Origin: Sphaerosporella brunnea
Taxonomy: Eukaryota; Ascomycota; Pezizomycetes; Pezizales; Pyronemataceae
DNA length: 10,827 nucleotides
Direction: 5' to 3'
NCBI GenBank assembly: GCA_008704415.1
Contig: VXIS01000631.1
Coordinates: 1 to 10,827, forward strand
A program made the position numbers and the translations under genes. Positions 1 to 6,945 of this stretch are shown here, piece by piece (positions within the stretch are counted from its first letter, which is position 1; each line of letters starts with the position of its first letter). The notes beneath the pieces were generated by a model that was not told the DNA's origin, did no database searches, and saw only the letters and a program-made list of their open reading frames with translations.

Positions 1-263
1 CCGTGCGTGTTGATGTGCATCTCGGGATACCCGTGGGTCTCGGGCAGCCACGAGGGGTCGTCCTGCTCCGAAAAGTCGTCTTCGAGGAGCGGGGGGCCAT
101 GCTGCTGCAGCTTTTGGTCAGCAAGCAGAGAGCAGCGTTGGGGGAGATCCCAGCATACCGAGTGGAACAGCGACTTCGGCTCCAGGGTGTCTATATCCTG
201 TGGGGTAAGAGTGCGCTTCGCGCGACGAGGAGGCGGAGGAGGAGGAGGACGGTCGGTCGACAT
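1..263 (-). CDS. Unrecognised protein, N-terminal fragment (runs off left edge)
   Basis: An open frame starts at the ATG at 263-261 and stays open to the window edge (87 codons, no stop). The product begins MSTDRP, has a run of seven prolines at about residues 6-12, then a basic patch (RRAKR), then a mixed region with the motif SVCWDLPQRC and an acidic, Trp- and Pro-containing stretch (LLEDDFSEQDDPSWLPE). There is no signal peptide or membrane segment, so a cytosolic or nuclear protein is likely. Codon use is GC-ending, as in the other genes here. Upstream on the minus strand is a strongly pyrimidine-rich tract, as is common just before fungal start codons. I do not recognise the family, and the rest of the gene lies outside the window. 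An intron inside the fragment cannot be excluded. Confidence 0.55.
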   Translation of the reverse strand, partial: MSTDRPPPPPPPRRAKRTLTPQDIDTLEPKSLFHSVCWDLPQRCSLLADQKLQQHGPPLLEDDFSEQDDPSWLPETHGYPEMHINTH

Positions 264-299
264 GGTGGAGTAGAAGTTACTTCTAATAACAGCGTGTGG

Positions 300-332
300 A
301 AAAAAAGAAAAGAAAGAAAAAGAAAAAAAGCT
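300..332 (-). promoter_or_regulatory. Pyrimidine-rich leader upstream of the left-edge gene
   Basis: Read on the minus strand this is an almost pure T/C tract ending about 40 bases before the ATG at 263. CT-rich stretches of this kind are common in promoters and 5' leaders of filamentous fungi. No clear TATA box was seen nearby. The role is inferred from position and composition only. Confidence 0.3.
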
Positions 333-399
333 ACTCCACTTAATACTCCAAGAAGCAGTTACCAGAGAAGGGGGGGAGTTCGGGTTTCAGGTCAACACG

Positions 400-1069
400 A
401 GTGATATCTCATGACGGCACATAAAGAACGCTGTTAGGGCCACGACGTTCTCAGCAAAGAAACGAGACACCACCTCAAGGTTGGCGCGCTCCGGTTCTTG
501 CAAGCAGGTGTGTGTTGTTGTTGTTTTCTTTCGAGATGTGTGGCGACCGACCCAACCGACCACCGGGGCGGGGCACAACAACAACGACGGCTCGAGTTTT
601 CCATGCTGGCTCCGAGAGATTCTTTGCGGGGTTGGAAGGTTTTTTTTTTCTTTGCTGGCGGCTGGGAAGGCGTCCTTGCAGCTCTGAGAGAAATGAATGA
701 AAGAACTCATGGGATATGGGGTACTCGCTGTTTGTGCTGGTGGTTCGTCTGATATCTTTCACCTGAACTGCCAGGCCACCCCCTACCAGCGCAGGCCAAT
801 AAGCTTACCACGACCACCGAGCCAAAGAAAGTACGCGGCGTGACCAGTGCCAGGCTGTCAGGCGCTTGTTGGAATACCTGGAGCGGTGGCGTTCATTGTA
901 TGATACACAGCCTTGCATTGCAAATACAGCCTCACCGCTTGCCAGCACTCGCCTCAGTATGTCAGGACTCCCGTTTCCAGCGTTTCTGGCCATGCGCAAT
1001 ACTACTTGGTATGTGCCAGCAGAGAATCACGGAATAGCGAAACCAAGAACCAAAGATTCGAAACATTTA
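400..1069. other. Intergenic DNA without a supported gene
   Basis: Both strands were read. Open frames here are short, rich in Arg/Ser or simple repeats (GTT/CAA runs near 508-530 and 573-585), and none has a recognisable domain, signal peptide or splice-linked continuation. A CCAAT motif at about 795-799 and the TATA box at 1161 suggest that the right part belongs to a plus-strand promoter, but I could not find a convincing gene body for it. Confidence 0.4.
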
Positions 1070-1096
1070 GGCCGGCCTGCACGCAACAGGCCGGCC
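1070..1096. repeat. Perfect 10-bp inverted repeat (hairpin) with GGCCGGCC arms
   Basis: The left arm GGCCGGCCTG (1070-1079), a 7-nt spacer (1080-1086) and the right arm CAGGCCGGCC (1087-1096) pair perfectly. Each arm holds the octamer GGCCGGCC, itself a palindrome, so the site is a dyad of dyads. It lies 64 bp upstream of a plus-strand TATA box, where it could be a binding site for a dimeric GC-box regulator. That role is inference. Confidence 0.7.
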
Positions 1097-1160
1097 ATCT
1101 GCATTTATTCCGGACTCAACAACTCCTTCCTCCAGGCCACCTCCACCCTAAGCAGAGGCT

Positions 1161-1169
1161 TATATAAAA
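1161..1169 (+). promoter_or_regulatory. TATA box, plus strand
   Basis: TATATAAAA is a strong match to the TATA consensus on the plus strand. The GGCCGGCC hairpin and a CCAAT motif lie upstream, and a purine- and A-rich stretch follows. The only coding sequence downstream before the convergent minus-strand gene is the small ORF at 1405. This could therefore be a promoter for that ORF, for a non-coding transcript, or a chance match. Confidence 0.45.
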
Positions 1170-1208
1170 CGAGACCAAAAGAGGCGAAGAAGTGGAGTGA
1201 CGCGAACA

Positions 1209-1310
1209 AAAAAAGAAAGCTAAAGAAAGAACCAACTTTTTTTTGAAGAAAAAAAAAAAATTAGCATATGGGGAAAAAAAAAAAAAAAAAGAAAAGAGGG
1301 AAGGGTGACA
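1209..1310. repeat. A-rich low-complexity tract
   Basis: Two long A runs (about 1248-1260 and 1274-1290) are separated by a short TTAGCATATGGGG segment and flanked by AAG/GAA-rich DNA. It may be a nucleosome-excluding promoter element or the 3' flank of the minus-strand gene ending at 1559. No target-site duplication was found that would make it a retrotransposon tail. Confidence 0.6.
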
Positions 1311-1404
1311 AGACGCCATGATATGCTAAAGCAGGGCCGGCCGCAACAAACTCCTACTACAACTAACACGCCGCACGTAAACAATCGCAGACACCACCAC
1401 CACC

Positions 1405-1512
1405 ATGCAAGAATCGCTGGAATGGGGACTGAACAATGCATATGAACCAACGCGGGAGGGCGAAGAAGAGGAAGAAGAAGAAGAAGCAAGGCGCGCCGAG
1501 AACCGAAACTGA
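1405..1512 (+). CDS. Small ORF, 35 residues, doubtful
   Basis: An ATG preceded by four CAC/ACC-type triplets (a good fungal start context, CACCATGC) opens a frame of 35 codons ending in TGA. The product has an N-terminal half with MQESLEWG and a C-terminal half dominated by Glu (eight in a row or nearly so), followed by a basic end. It lies about 240 bp downstream of the plus-strand TATA box and converges on the minus-strand gene ending at 1559, so it would overlap that gene's 3' UTR. The Glu run comes from a GAA repeat and could be chance. No family is recognised. Low confidence. Confidence 0.2.
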   Translation: MQESLEWGLNNAYEPTREGEEEEEEEEARRAENRN

Positions 1513-1558
1513 AGCACATCAAGCATCAAGCAGCAGCAGCAAGTCGTCGGCACACTTT

Positions 1559-2362
1559 TTAGCGACCGCTGCGACCGCCGCAACCACCCTTTCCGCCCTT
1601 GAGACGGTCGTTGTAGTTGTCGTTCAGGTTGAGGTTCTCGGTTTCGTTCTCCTGGATGTCAGTGTTCGAGAATTCGGCGTGGTCCTCGTTCATGACCTCC
1701 GCCAAAGCCGCAGACTCCTGCTCAGCCGAGTTCTCGTTAGCGTTGAAGTTGGCAACCTCGACTCCCAGCTCGTTACGATTCGCGTTGGCAACCTCGATGT
1801 TGTTCTCGTTGGCGAGGAGGTTGCGGTTGTCGCTCTCCAGCGCACCGAAGCCGAACGCCTCGCCTCCCTTCGCCATGTTGGCGTTCTCGTTGGCGTTCTC
1901 CGACTTCGCGCCAGCCAGGTTGTCGACGGCGACCTCGGACTTCGCCTTGGAATCGGCTTCGGCATCTGCTTCTGCCACTGCCACTGCTACTGTGTCTGAG
2001 TCTTCGCCGTCATAGGTGTACCCGGTCAGAGTCTTGTCGTAGGCGTTGTAGAAGGCGGGCTTTGACAGGGTCGGCTGGTAAGTGGTGCCGTAGCTGCTGG
2101 TGGGGGGTTGGTACGTGGACCTCAAGGCTTAGGGGGAGCCATACCTTCTCGGGTATGCGTAGCCTCTCTGAACGGTGCCCTGGACGGACTCGGGGTGGAA
2201 CTGGTTGTACAGGAGACGGCCGCCGGGGCCGTAGAAGGGCGTGCTAGAGGCCTCAGCTACACCGCTCATCAAAGATGCAGGAGGGGGGAATACTTACGCC
2301 GGAGCAGCATGAACGGAGGCCAGGGAGACGGCAAGGGCGAGGATGACCTGAGTGGTGAACAT
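1559..2362 (-). CDS. Secreted Asn/Glu/Ala-rich protein of unknown function, three exons
   Basis: My gene model has exons 2362-2298, 2243-2145 and 2093-1559 (exon 3 could start at 2096), giving about 232 residues. Exon 1 encodes a clear signal peptide (MFTTQVILALAVSLASVHAA) and ends at a consensus GTAAGT donor. Intron 1 (54 nt) ends at TCTAG. Intron 2 (about 51 nt, donor GTATGG) removes an in-frame TAA, which is the reason for placing it. The mature protein starts with a Tyr/Pro/Gly-rich segment (TPFYGPGG, GYAYPR, SSYGTTYQP). It continues with an acidic Ala/Asp/Glu stretch and a long Asn-rich part with repeats such as ENANENAN, EVANAN and EVANFNANEN. The tail is basic and Gly-rich (KGGKGGCGGRSGR) and holds the only cysteine. 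No enzyme motif is visible and the protein is probably disordered. It may be a wall-associated protein or an effector-like orphan. The second intron is the least certain part. Confidence 0.72.
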
Positions 2363-2383
2363 ATTTACCTAGGCGAGGAGTGG

Positions 2384-2442
2384 GTGTGTGTGTGTGTGAA
2401 AGCTTGGGGAAAGTTGTGAAAAAAAAGAGTGAGTGAGTGAGA
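2384..2442. repeat. GT and GAGT microsatellites in the 5' leader
   Basis: A (GT)n run at about 2386-2397 and a GAGT/GTGA repeat at about 2427-2441 lie between the TATA box (2521-2528) and the start codon (2362) of the Asn-rich protein gene. On the coding strand they read as a CA/CT-rich leader, so they are probably transcribed 5' UTR. Confidence 0.6.
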
Positions 2443-2520
2443 TGATATCTGTCTGTGTGTCTGCGAGTTGAAGATAGAACCGATAGATTGGAAAGACGAC
2501 TGCCGGGGGCGGGATGATGG

Positions 2521-2528
2521 TTTATATA
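2521..2528 (-). promoter_or_regulatory. TATA box of the Asn-rich secreted protein gene
   Basis: Minus-strand TATATAAA lies about 160 bp upstream of the ATG at 2362, leaving room for a 5' UTR of roughly 130 nt. It supports the exon 1 start that encodes the signal peptide. Confidence 0.6.
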
Positions 2529-2539
2529 GCAAGCGAGAG

Positions 2540-3188
2540 GGTATACTTCCGCTCTTCCTTCCTGCGTGCCTGACTGCTCTCTGCCTTTGGGGGAAACTGC
2601 GGTCTTGGATGACGCCTGGATCTGACGGAGAAGTGTGTATTGGTGAACTTTCGGGGGAGGGGGAAAAATGCACTACTTCTTGCTCGAGCGGAAGAATGTT
2701 ACTTACGGCGATCTAGCCGCGGAAGAGCGCTCTGGCCGTTGTTTTGAAAGAAACGTAAACGCCATTGGCGAGCCTAGCCGCACCGCTTACCTCTAGGTTT
2801 CGAAGTAAGCGCCACGAGGGGTTCTGGGCGTCTTGTGGTCCGAGGTTCATGATCAGGGTATAGGCTTTGAAGGAGTGGTCAAGGCCCGTAGATTACAGTC
2901 ATGACTCGAGGGATTGCGGATCGTGACCCCCCCCTACGTACCTATTCTGACAGTGTCGAGAATGGAAGTAGGTTATAGGATCTCCCCGAGAGCAAGGCAC
3001 GTCTCACATGGCCATGAGGTCTCGGGTAGGGCTGGAACATGTGTGAGAGTTTCGCATGTTCAAACTCGTAGAAACCATCACAGGGCTCGCTCTGGCCGGC
3101 CAAACATTATTCGCAAAAAAAAAAAAACAAAAAAAAAAAAAAAAACAAAGGCCAAACCCAAACATTTTCCACCTAGCTAAGCAAACAA
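2540..3188. other. Intergenic DNA between two minus-strand genes, no gene seen
   Basis: This stretch holds the upstream region of the Asn-rich protein gene and the 3' flank of the Pro-rich protein gene. There is a 7-bp inverted repeat CGCTTAC/GTAAGCG at 2784-2790 and 2805-2811, a GGCCGGCC octamer at 3093-3100, and an A-rich tract at about 3115-3147 that would be T-rich in the downstream flank of the neighbouring gene. Open frames are short and show no family resemblance. Confidence 0.5.
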
Positions 3189-4187
3189 CTAATCATCGCC
3201 AAAAACACTAAATACATTCCCGCCGGCGCCATTGCCGCCCTTCTTCCGCTTACCCGTCATTTTCGGCACCATTTTCTCCATGATATACTGCTGCGCCTCG
3301 GGGGTCATACAATCACTCGACAACTCCCTCTTACTCTCATCCGTAAAAACATGGAAATTGCTCGGGCCCGTCTCATCGTCCGCGCCCGTCTTGATACCGC
3401 CAATGTTTACCTTATACTTCATCGGATTCTCAGGGTCGGGGACGACTTCGACGGGGGGTAACTCCTGCTGGGGCTGCACCACGGGCACCTCCTCCTCCTC
3501 CTCCGCCTCCTGCTTAGGCAGCTCTTCCTCTTCGGGCGCCTCCTCAACAGGCGGCAACGGCACGCCCCACTTCTTCCTGCCGCGGCGGGCCTCGCCGCCC
3601 CAGCCTGCATCACCCATCTTATGGTCTCCGCGCGCGGAGTCGATATAGCGGCCCTGGCCCGCGATGCCCCAGCGGTCGCCCATGAAATCAAACGGCTTGC
3701 GTTCCTCCTCCTCGCCCGCCGCCGTTTTCTTCTTTTCCTTCCCCCCCTCCCCCTCCCCCCCCTCGCCCTTGGGAGGCACGGACGAGTATGGCGCCTCGCA
3801 GTCGCTGCCGCCGTGTATCTCGATCGCCTTTTTGGCCGGCACCTTTTCGCCGCCCTCGCCCGGCAGCAGCTTCGCCAGCTCGTGCTTGGGCGCCGACATC
3901 AGGTCGATGGCCTGCGGGGGTGGGGGCGGCGGCGGGGGCAGCGGCGGCGGCGGGTAGGCGTAGAGATCCCCGCCAGGGAACGGCGGGGGGTAGCCGTGGG
4001 GGTCGTAGGGGGGCGGGCCGTACGGCGCGGGCTCCAGAAACGGCAGCGCTTTGTGGCGCGGGTGTTGGTGTTGCCCCGGATCGCGGCCAAAGAACTCGCC
4101 TTCCCAGGGGCCTATGCCAGCGGCGGGGACGGCATGGGCTGGGAGGAGCAGGCGGGGGAGCAGGAGGAGGAGGAGGAGGGGATCCAT
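3189..4187 (-). CDS. Secreted Pro-rich and acidic protein of unknown function
   Basis: A single exon of 332 codons ends at TAG (3191-3189). The frame is open upstream to 4316, but I chose the ATG at 4187. It opens a textbook signal peptide (MDPLLLLLLLPRLLLPAHA, likely cut after AHA near residue 19), and the longer version would translate through the TATA-like element at 4252-4258. In order the mature protein has a Gly/His/Pro segment, a Pro/Tyr-rich region with long Pro runs (about residues 50-92), a Lys/Glu/Gly-rich region, a short globular-looking patch (FDFMGDRWGIAGQGRYIDS), an acidic Glu/Pro/Gln stretch (about 205-245), and a C-terminal part (MKYKVNIGGIKTG, NFHVFTDESKRELSSDC) with a basic GKRKKGG tail. 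There are only two cysteines. No catalytic family is recognised. It may be a wall or extracellular matrix protein. Confidence 0.75.
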   Translation of the reverse strand: MDPLLLLLLLPRLLLPAHAVPAAGIGPWEGEFFGRDPGQHQHPRHKALPFLEPAPYGPPPYDPHGYPPPFPGGDLYAYPPPPLPPPPPPPPQAIDLMSAPKHELAKLLPGEGGEKVPAKKAIEIHGGSDCEAPYSSVPPKGEGGEGEGGKEKKKTAAGEEEERKPFDFMGDRWGIAGQGRYIDSARGDHKMGDAGWGGEARRGRKKWGVPLPPVEEAPEEEELPKQEAEEEEEVPVVQPQQELPPVEVVPDPENPMKYKVNIGGIKTGADDETGPSNFHVFTDESKRELSSDCMTPEAQQYIMEKMVPKMTGKRKKGGNGAGGNVFSVFGDD

Positions 4188-4251
4188 GATGCCGTGCGTG
4201 ATACGGCCGGGGGGAGAGGGGAGAGGGGGGGGTTGTGCAAGGGGAGAGGCC

Positions 4252-4258
4252 TTATATT
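4252..4258 (-). promoter_or_regulatory. TATA-like element of the Pro-rich protein gene
   Basis: Minus-strand ATATAAG lies 65 bp upstream of the ATG at 4187, a normal fungal spacing. It decides the start, because the longer open frame would have to be translated through it. A second AT-rich stretch at about 4317-4334 lies further upstream. Confidence 0.5.
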
Positions 4259-4419
4259 TCACTGCTGCGGTCGAGATCGGTTTACCACGGGCCTGGAACG
4301 CAGTTATATTATACACTTTTTTTTATATATTAAAGGTGGTATGCTTAAAATAACCATAAAATCTCGCCCCCTCCCCCCCACCGACCAGCCTCAAAACCTT
4401 CTTCCCGAGAAAACAGCAA

Positions 4420-5428
4420 CTACTGCACCTGCACCGAAAACTGCGTCACCGTCAAATCCCCCGCACCCGTGAACGGCTCCGTGCCGCACTCCACCGCTGC
4501 CGCACCATCAGCCTCTCCGCTCTCCCTCCAAGAAAGAAAGAAAGAAAAAAAACTTACTATTAAGATACAGCGACTTCGACAGGCCATACTTGCTCACGAG
4601 ATACTTCAAGAACGCCTTCAGGTCTCCCTTGAAGCTGCTGATATTGCTTTCGGCCACAAAGCTAAACACGCGCATCGCGCCGTTATACCCGTCGTAGAGG
4701 TCCCAGGCATGCCCGGCGAGGGTGACTCCCGAGCGGACTTTCGAGCCGATGGGGCCAGCTGCGGGTGGGCGGGGTCAGCACAGTCGGCTACTGGAAGGGA
4801 GGGGATCTTACCGCCGCCGTAGGAGGCAAGCCAAATCATGACTTCATACTCGGAAGTGCTGTTGCCAGCAATGGGGTCAAGGAAGAGGTCGTAAGACAGG
4901 TCCGCAACCATGTTGTCATCGGTGTAGCTATATCTCGCGGTCTCAATTACCGCACCCTACAAATCCACTCCACTATACCAAAAGGCCGGGGGGGGGGGGG
5001 GGAACTAACGAGTATTTCATCACCGACGGGATAGTTGTGATGCTGCTCAGCTTCTTCGGCGTAAACTGGAGCGCCGCATTGGCAAAGCTCTTGACTTGGC
5101 TATCCCCCACATCAGCACATTCCACAGAAACCCTGGGACATGGTATATACTAGGGAGACCCAGTCCAGCTCCACTTTGTGTGCCAGGCGATCGTGTTCCC
5201 GCTGCTGCCGTCGACGCCGGTGCATTGGCTGCCCGTGGCAGATGCGGATCCCCAGAGATTGTTGTAGATGATGTAGTTGCTGGCGGTGGTCGAGTCCCTT
5301 CACGGTGCGTGAGCATTGACGAAGTAGCTTTGGGGGGGGGGGAGGTGGTACCATTGTCCACAGAAGTCCGCCGCCTGAGCTCCGGCAGCGGCGGTAGTAA
5401 AGGCGAGAGCAACAGCTAGGAACTTCAT
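4420..5428 (-). CDS. GH12 endo-beta-1,4-glucanase, xyloglucanase type, secreted
   Basis: Six exons join in frame into 235 residues: 5428-5352, 5297-5151, 5099-5010, 4927-4812, 4758-4558 and 4496-4420. Introns are 54, 51, 82, 53 and 61 nt. Residues 1 to about 20 form a signal peptide ([19 protein letters not shown]). The mature part carries GH12 landmarks: DFCGQWD, YNNLWG (37-42), [21 protein letters not shown] with the likely nucleophile Glu133, [21 protein letters not shown], and GTEPFTG with the likely acid/base Glu217. Cys23 and Cys51 probably form the usual disulfide. Sequons are at Asn127 and Asn182. From memory, the pattern around [14 protein letters not shown] and TEPFTG is closest to fungal XgeA xyloglucanases. 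The enzyme should hydrolyse xyloglucan or beta-glucan outside the cell. Cys214, just before GTEPF, is an unusual extra cysteine. Every splice junction restores conserved family sequence, so the fold assignment is secure; substrate preference is inferred. Confidence 0.93.
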
Positions 5429-5488
5429 CTTTTTCTTTTTCCGAAATCGCGTGAGACCTGTTGTTTCCAATCACCGTTGGGGGGGGAG

Positions 5489-5496
5489 CTTTTATA
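5489..5496 (-). promoter_or_regulatory. TATA box of the GH12 gene
   Basis: Minus-strand TATAAAAG ends about 60 bp upstream of the ATG at 5428. An A/T-rich tract (5502-5516) lies just upstream, and a CCAAT motif in the opposite orientation lies between it and the start codon (about 5467-5471). Confidence 0.6.
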
Positions 5497-5529
5497 CACA
5501 CACAAAAAAAAAAAAGAAACTCGGAACGG

Positions 5530-5557
5530 CGGTCCGTGAGTGACGGTCCGTGAGTGA
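5530..5557. repeat. Two tandem copies of a 14-bp motif in the GH12 promoter
   Basis: CGGTCCGTGAGTGA is repeated exactly, 5530-5543 and 5544-5557. Each copy contains CGG-N-CCG, an arrangement bound by some fungal Zn2Cys6 regulators. The pair sits just upstream of the GH12 TATA box, about 100-130 bp from the start codon, the usual place for an activator site. No specific regulator is assigned. Confidence 0.65.
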
Positions 5558-6100
5558 ATATAGTGTTTGTGTATCGGTTTAATATCCATGGCCACACCTT
5601 TTCCCGGCGGAGCCGTTGAGAAGTCGGTACGCTTTGTGCCTGCGAGCACCCTGACCTAATTCCCGTAATTGTATCATACCTAGATCTCGAGGCTAGTTAT
5701 CGTTAAATCCTGCCCATTCTTGATCCGATTAATTGGCGAACTGGCAAGGGTTCCCTGGCCGGCCCGAGGCCGATGGTTGGGGACATCTAAACGCGGTTGG
5801 ATTTGGGTAGCCTGACTTTGCGCTGTCGAAACTCCTTCCTGGTTGTCGCCGGCTGTTTGACGACCAATGTCGCCAAGTGGTCAAAATAGGAAGATTCACG
5901 CGCAGGCGACCGGGTATTTTGAATCCCCTCTATGTATAGTAGCGCAGGTACTAGGTTAAGGCCTTCTTATATCATCGAGTATCAAGTACAGTACTGTGTC
6001 TAACCTACCTACTAAGTGAGTATCTATGGCACGCTAGCTGTCTGTACACGCGAGATCGAGCCAATCCAACCCTTGTGATAGCCGTTCCACCTGCAGCTTC
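5558..6100. other. Intergenic DNA upstream of the GH12 gene, no gene seen
   Basis: This region contains the distal GH12 promoter, one GGCCGGCC octamer (5757-5764) and moderately AT-rich DNA with many stops in all frames. I found no domain, tRNA or repeat unit. The right boundary with the retrotransposon relic is not sharp. Confidence 0.45.
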
Positions 6101-6229
6101 TGATAGACCACAGCAATCATCTTCGCTTCCAAGATCCAACACTTCGCGATTGAATAGTAGTGGTGGCGTGCTATTCACAATGCCTGCTTTCCAGCATGGC
6201 CACTTATCCGCACGATACACACTCGAGCC

Positions 6230-6850
6230 TCAATCGCATCGCCCGCGCCGAAGCAGCGCTCCGGGGGCTAGGCTGGACCGCGGAAACCACTGGGTCCCAG
6301 GCCACGAGGGCATCCCCGGTAACGAGGTGGCCGGCCAGACAGCCAAAGAAGCGGCTATGACGCCTAGACAGATCCTCGCAAGCCCACCCACGTGACATCA
6401 CTTGCCCACATCGGCCGGAACGTCACGGCAGCCCGGACGAGGGATCGAAATGCCTAGCTGGCCAAGCAATGCAAGTCAAAGAACTAACTACTACAAGCGG
6501 AAAACGAAGGTCAAAAAGAGCCCCCAAAGTCCTGGCAGCACGATACTTCCAGCTACGCACCAACGGCCGCCTACCGACTATGGACGAATAGGAGGACGGA
6601 CGGCAAATGCTAGTTCTGCACCAAGGGCGCCGAAGCAGAAAGCGAGCACCTCTTCAAGAGGTGCGCCAAGTGGCGCAGAGAGCAAGATAGGATGTGGGAC
6701 ACGGCCACGGAGAAGGAAGGAAAAGAGGGCAGTGGGTGGAGAAAGACGACTACCCCTACAAAGAGAATCCTAGCGGATGCGCGCTGCACAACTGCGATTC
6801 TGGGTTTCCTTGCGTGCACCAAGGTTGGCAAATGGCCAGAGAAGCCATAA
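6230..6850 (+). pseudogene. LINE ORF2 remnant: RNase H and zinc-knuckle C-terminus
   Basis: Pieces of one protein lie in three frames. The segment RIARAEAALRGLGWTAE is in one frame from about 6235. WVPGHEGIPGNEVAGQTAKEA is in a second (6291 on). The rest, from about 6392 to the TAA at 6848-6850, is in a third and includes EHLFKRCAKWRREQDRMW and the terminal motif ILADARCTTAILGFLACTKVG. The WVPGHEGIPGNEVA motif is the last part of RNase H, and the catalytic Asp expected after GNEVA is Gly here. The knuckle keeps C-X2-C-X9-H-X4-C from 6608, but a TAG replaces the Trp expected between the first two Cys. At least two more stops (after about 6475 and 6483) interrupt it. It is plainly dead. The reverse transcriptase and endonuclease are not in the window. 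Confidence 0.75.
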
Positions 6851-6945
6851 GATGTAATGGCCGAGAATATGCCCTTTCTCTCTGTCCAATACACACGAAT
6901 CTCCTTTGTCCTCTCTTATGTATCTCCTTAAGACACGCCCGTCTG

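Noticed and set aside
387..762. Minus-strand frames of 95-107 codons
   Set aside because: They are Lys/Thr/Pro-rich, come partly from simple repeats, and have no domain or splice-linked partner.
1436..1999. Plus-strand frames of 132-187 codons
   Set aside because: They are the complement of the Asn-rich secreted protein gene, whose signal peptide, introns and TATA box favour the minus strand.
3115..3147. A-rich tract as a retrotransposon poly(A) tail
   Set aside because: No element body or target-site duplication adjoins it. It fits better as a T-rich 3' flank of the minus-strand gene.
4188..4316. Longer N-terminus for the Pro-rich protein starting at 4316
   Set aside because: It would bury the signal peptide 43 residues inside the protein and translate through the TATA-like element.
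3621..4472. Long plus-strand frame of 283 codons
   Set aside because: It lies antisense to the Pro-rich secreted protein, is Arg/Gly/Ala-rich as expected for the complement of GC-rich Pro codons, and has no domain.
5047..5597. Minus-strand frames of 121 and 161 codons
   Set aside because: They read through GH12 introns in the wrong frames. The six-exon model restores conserved GH12 sequence instead.
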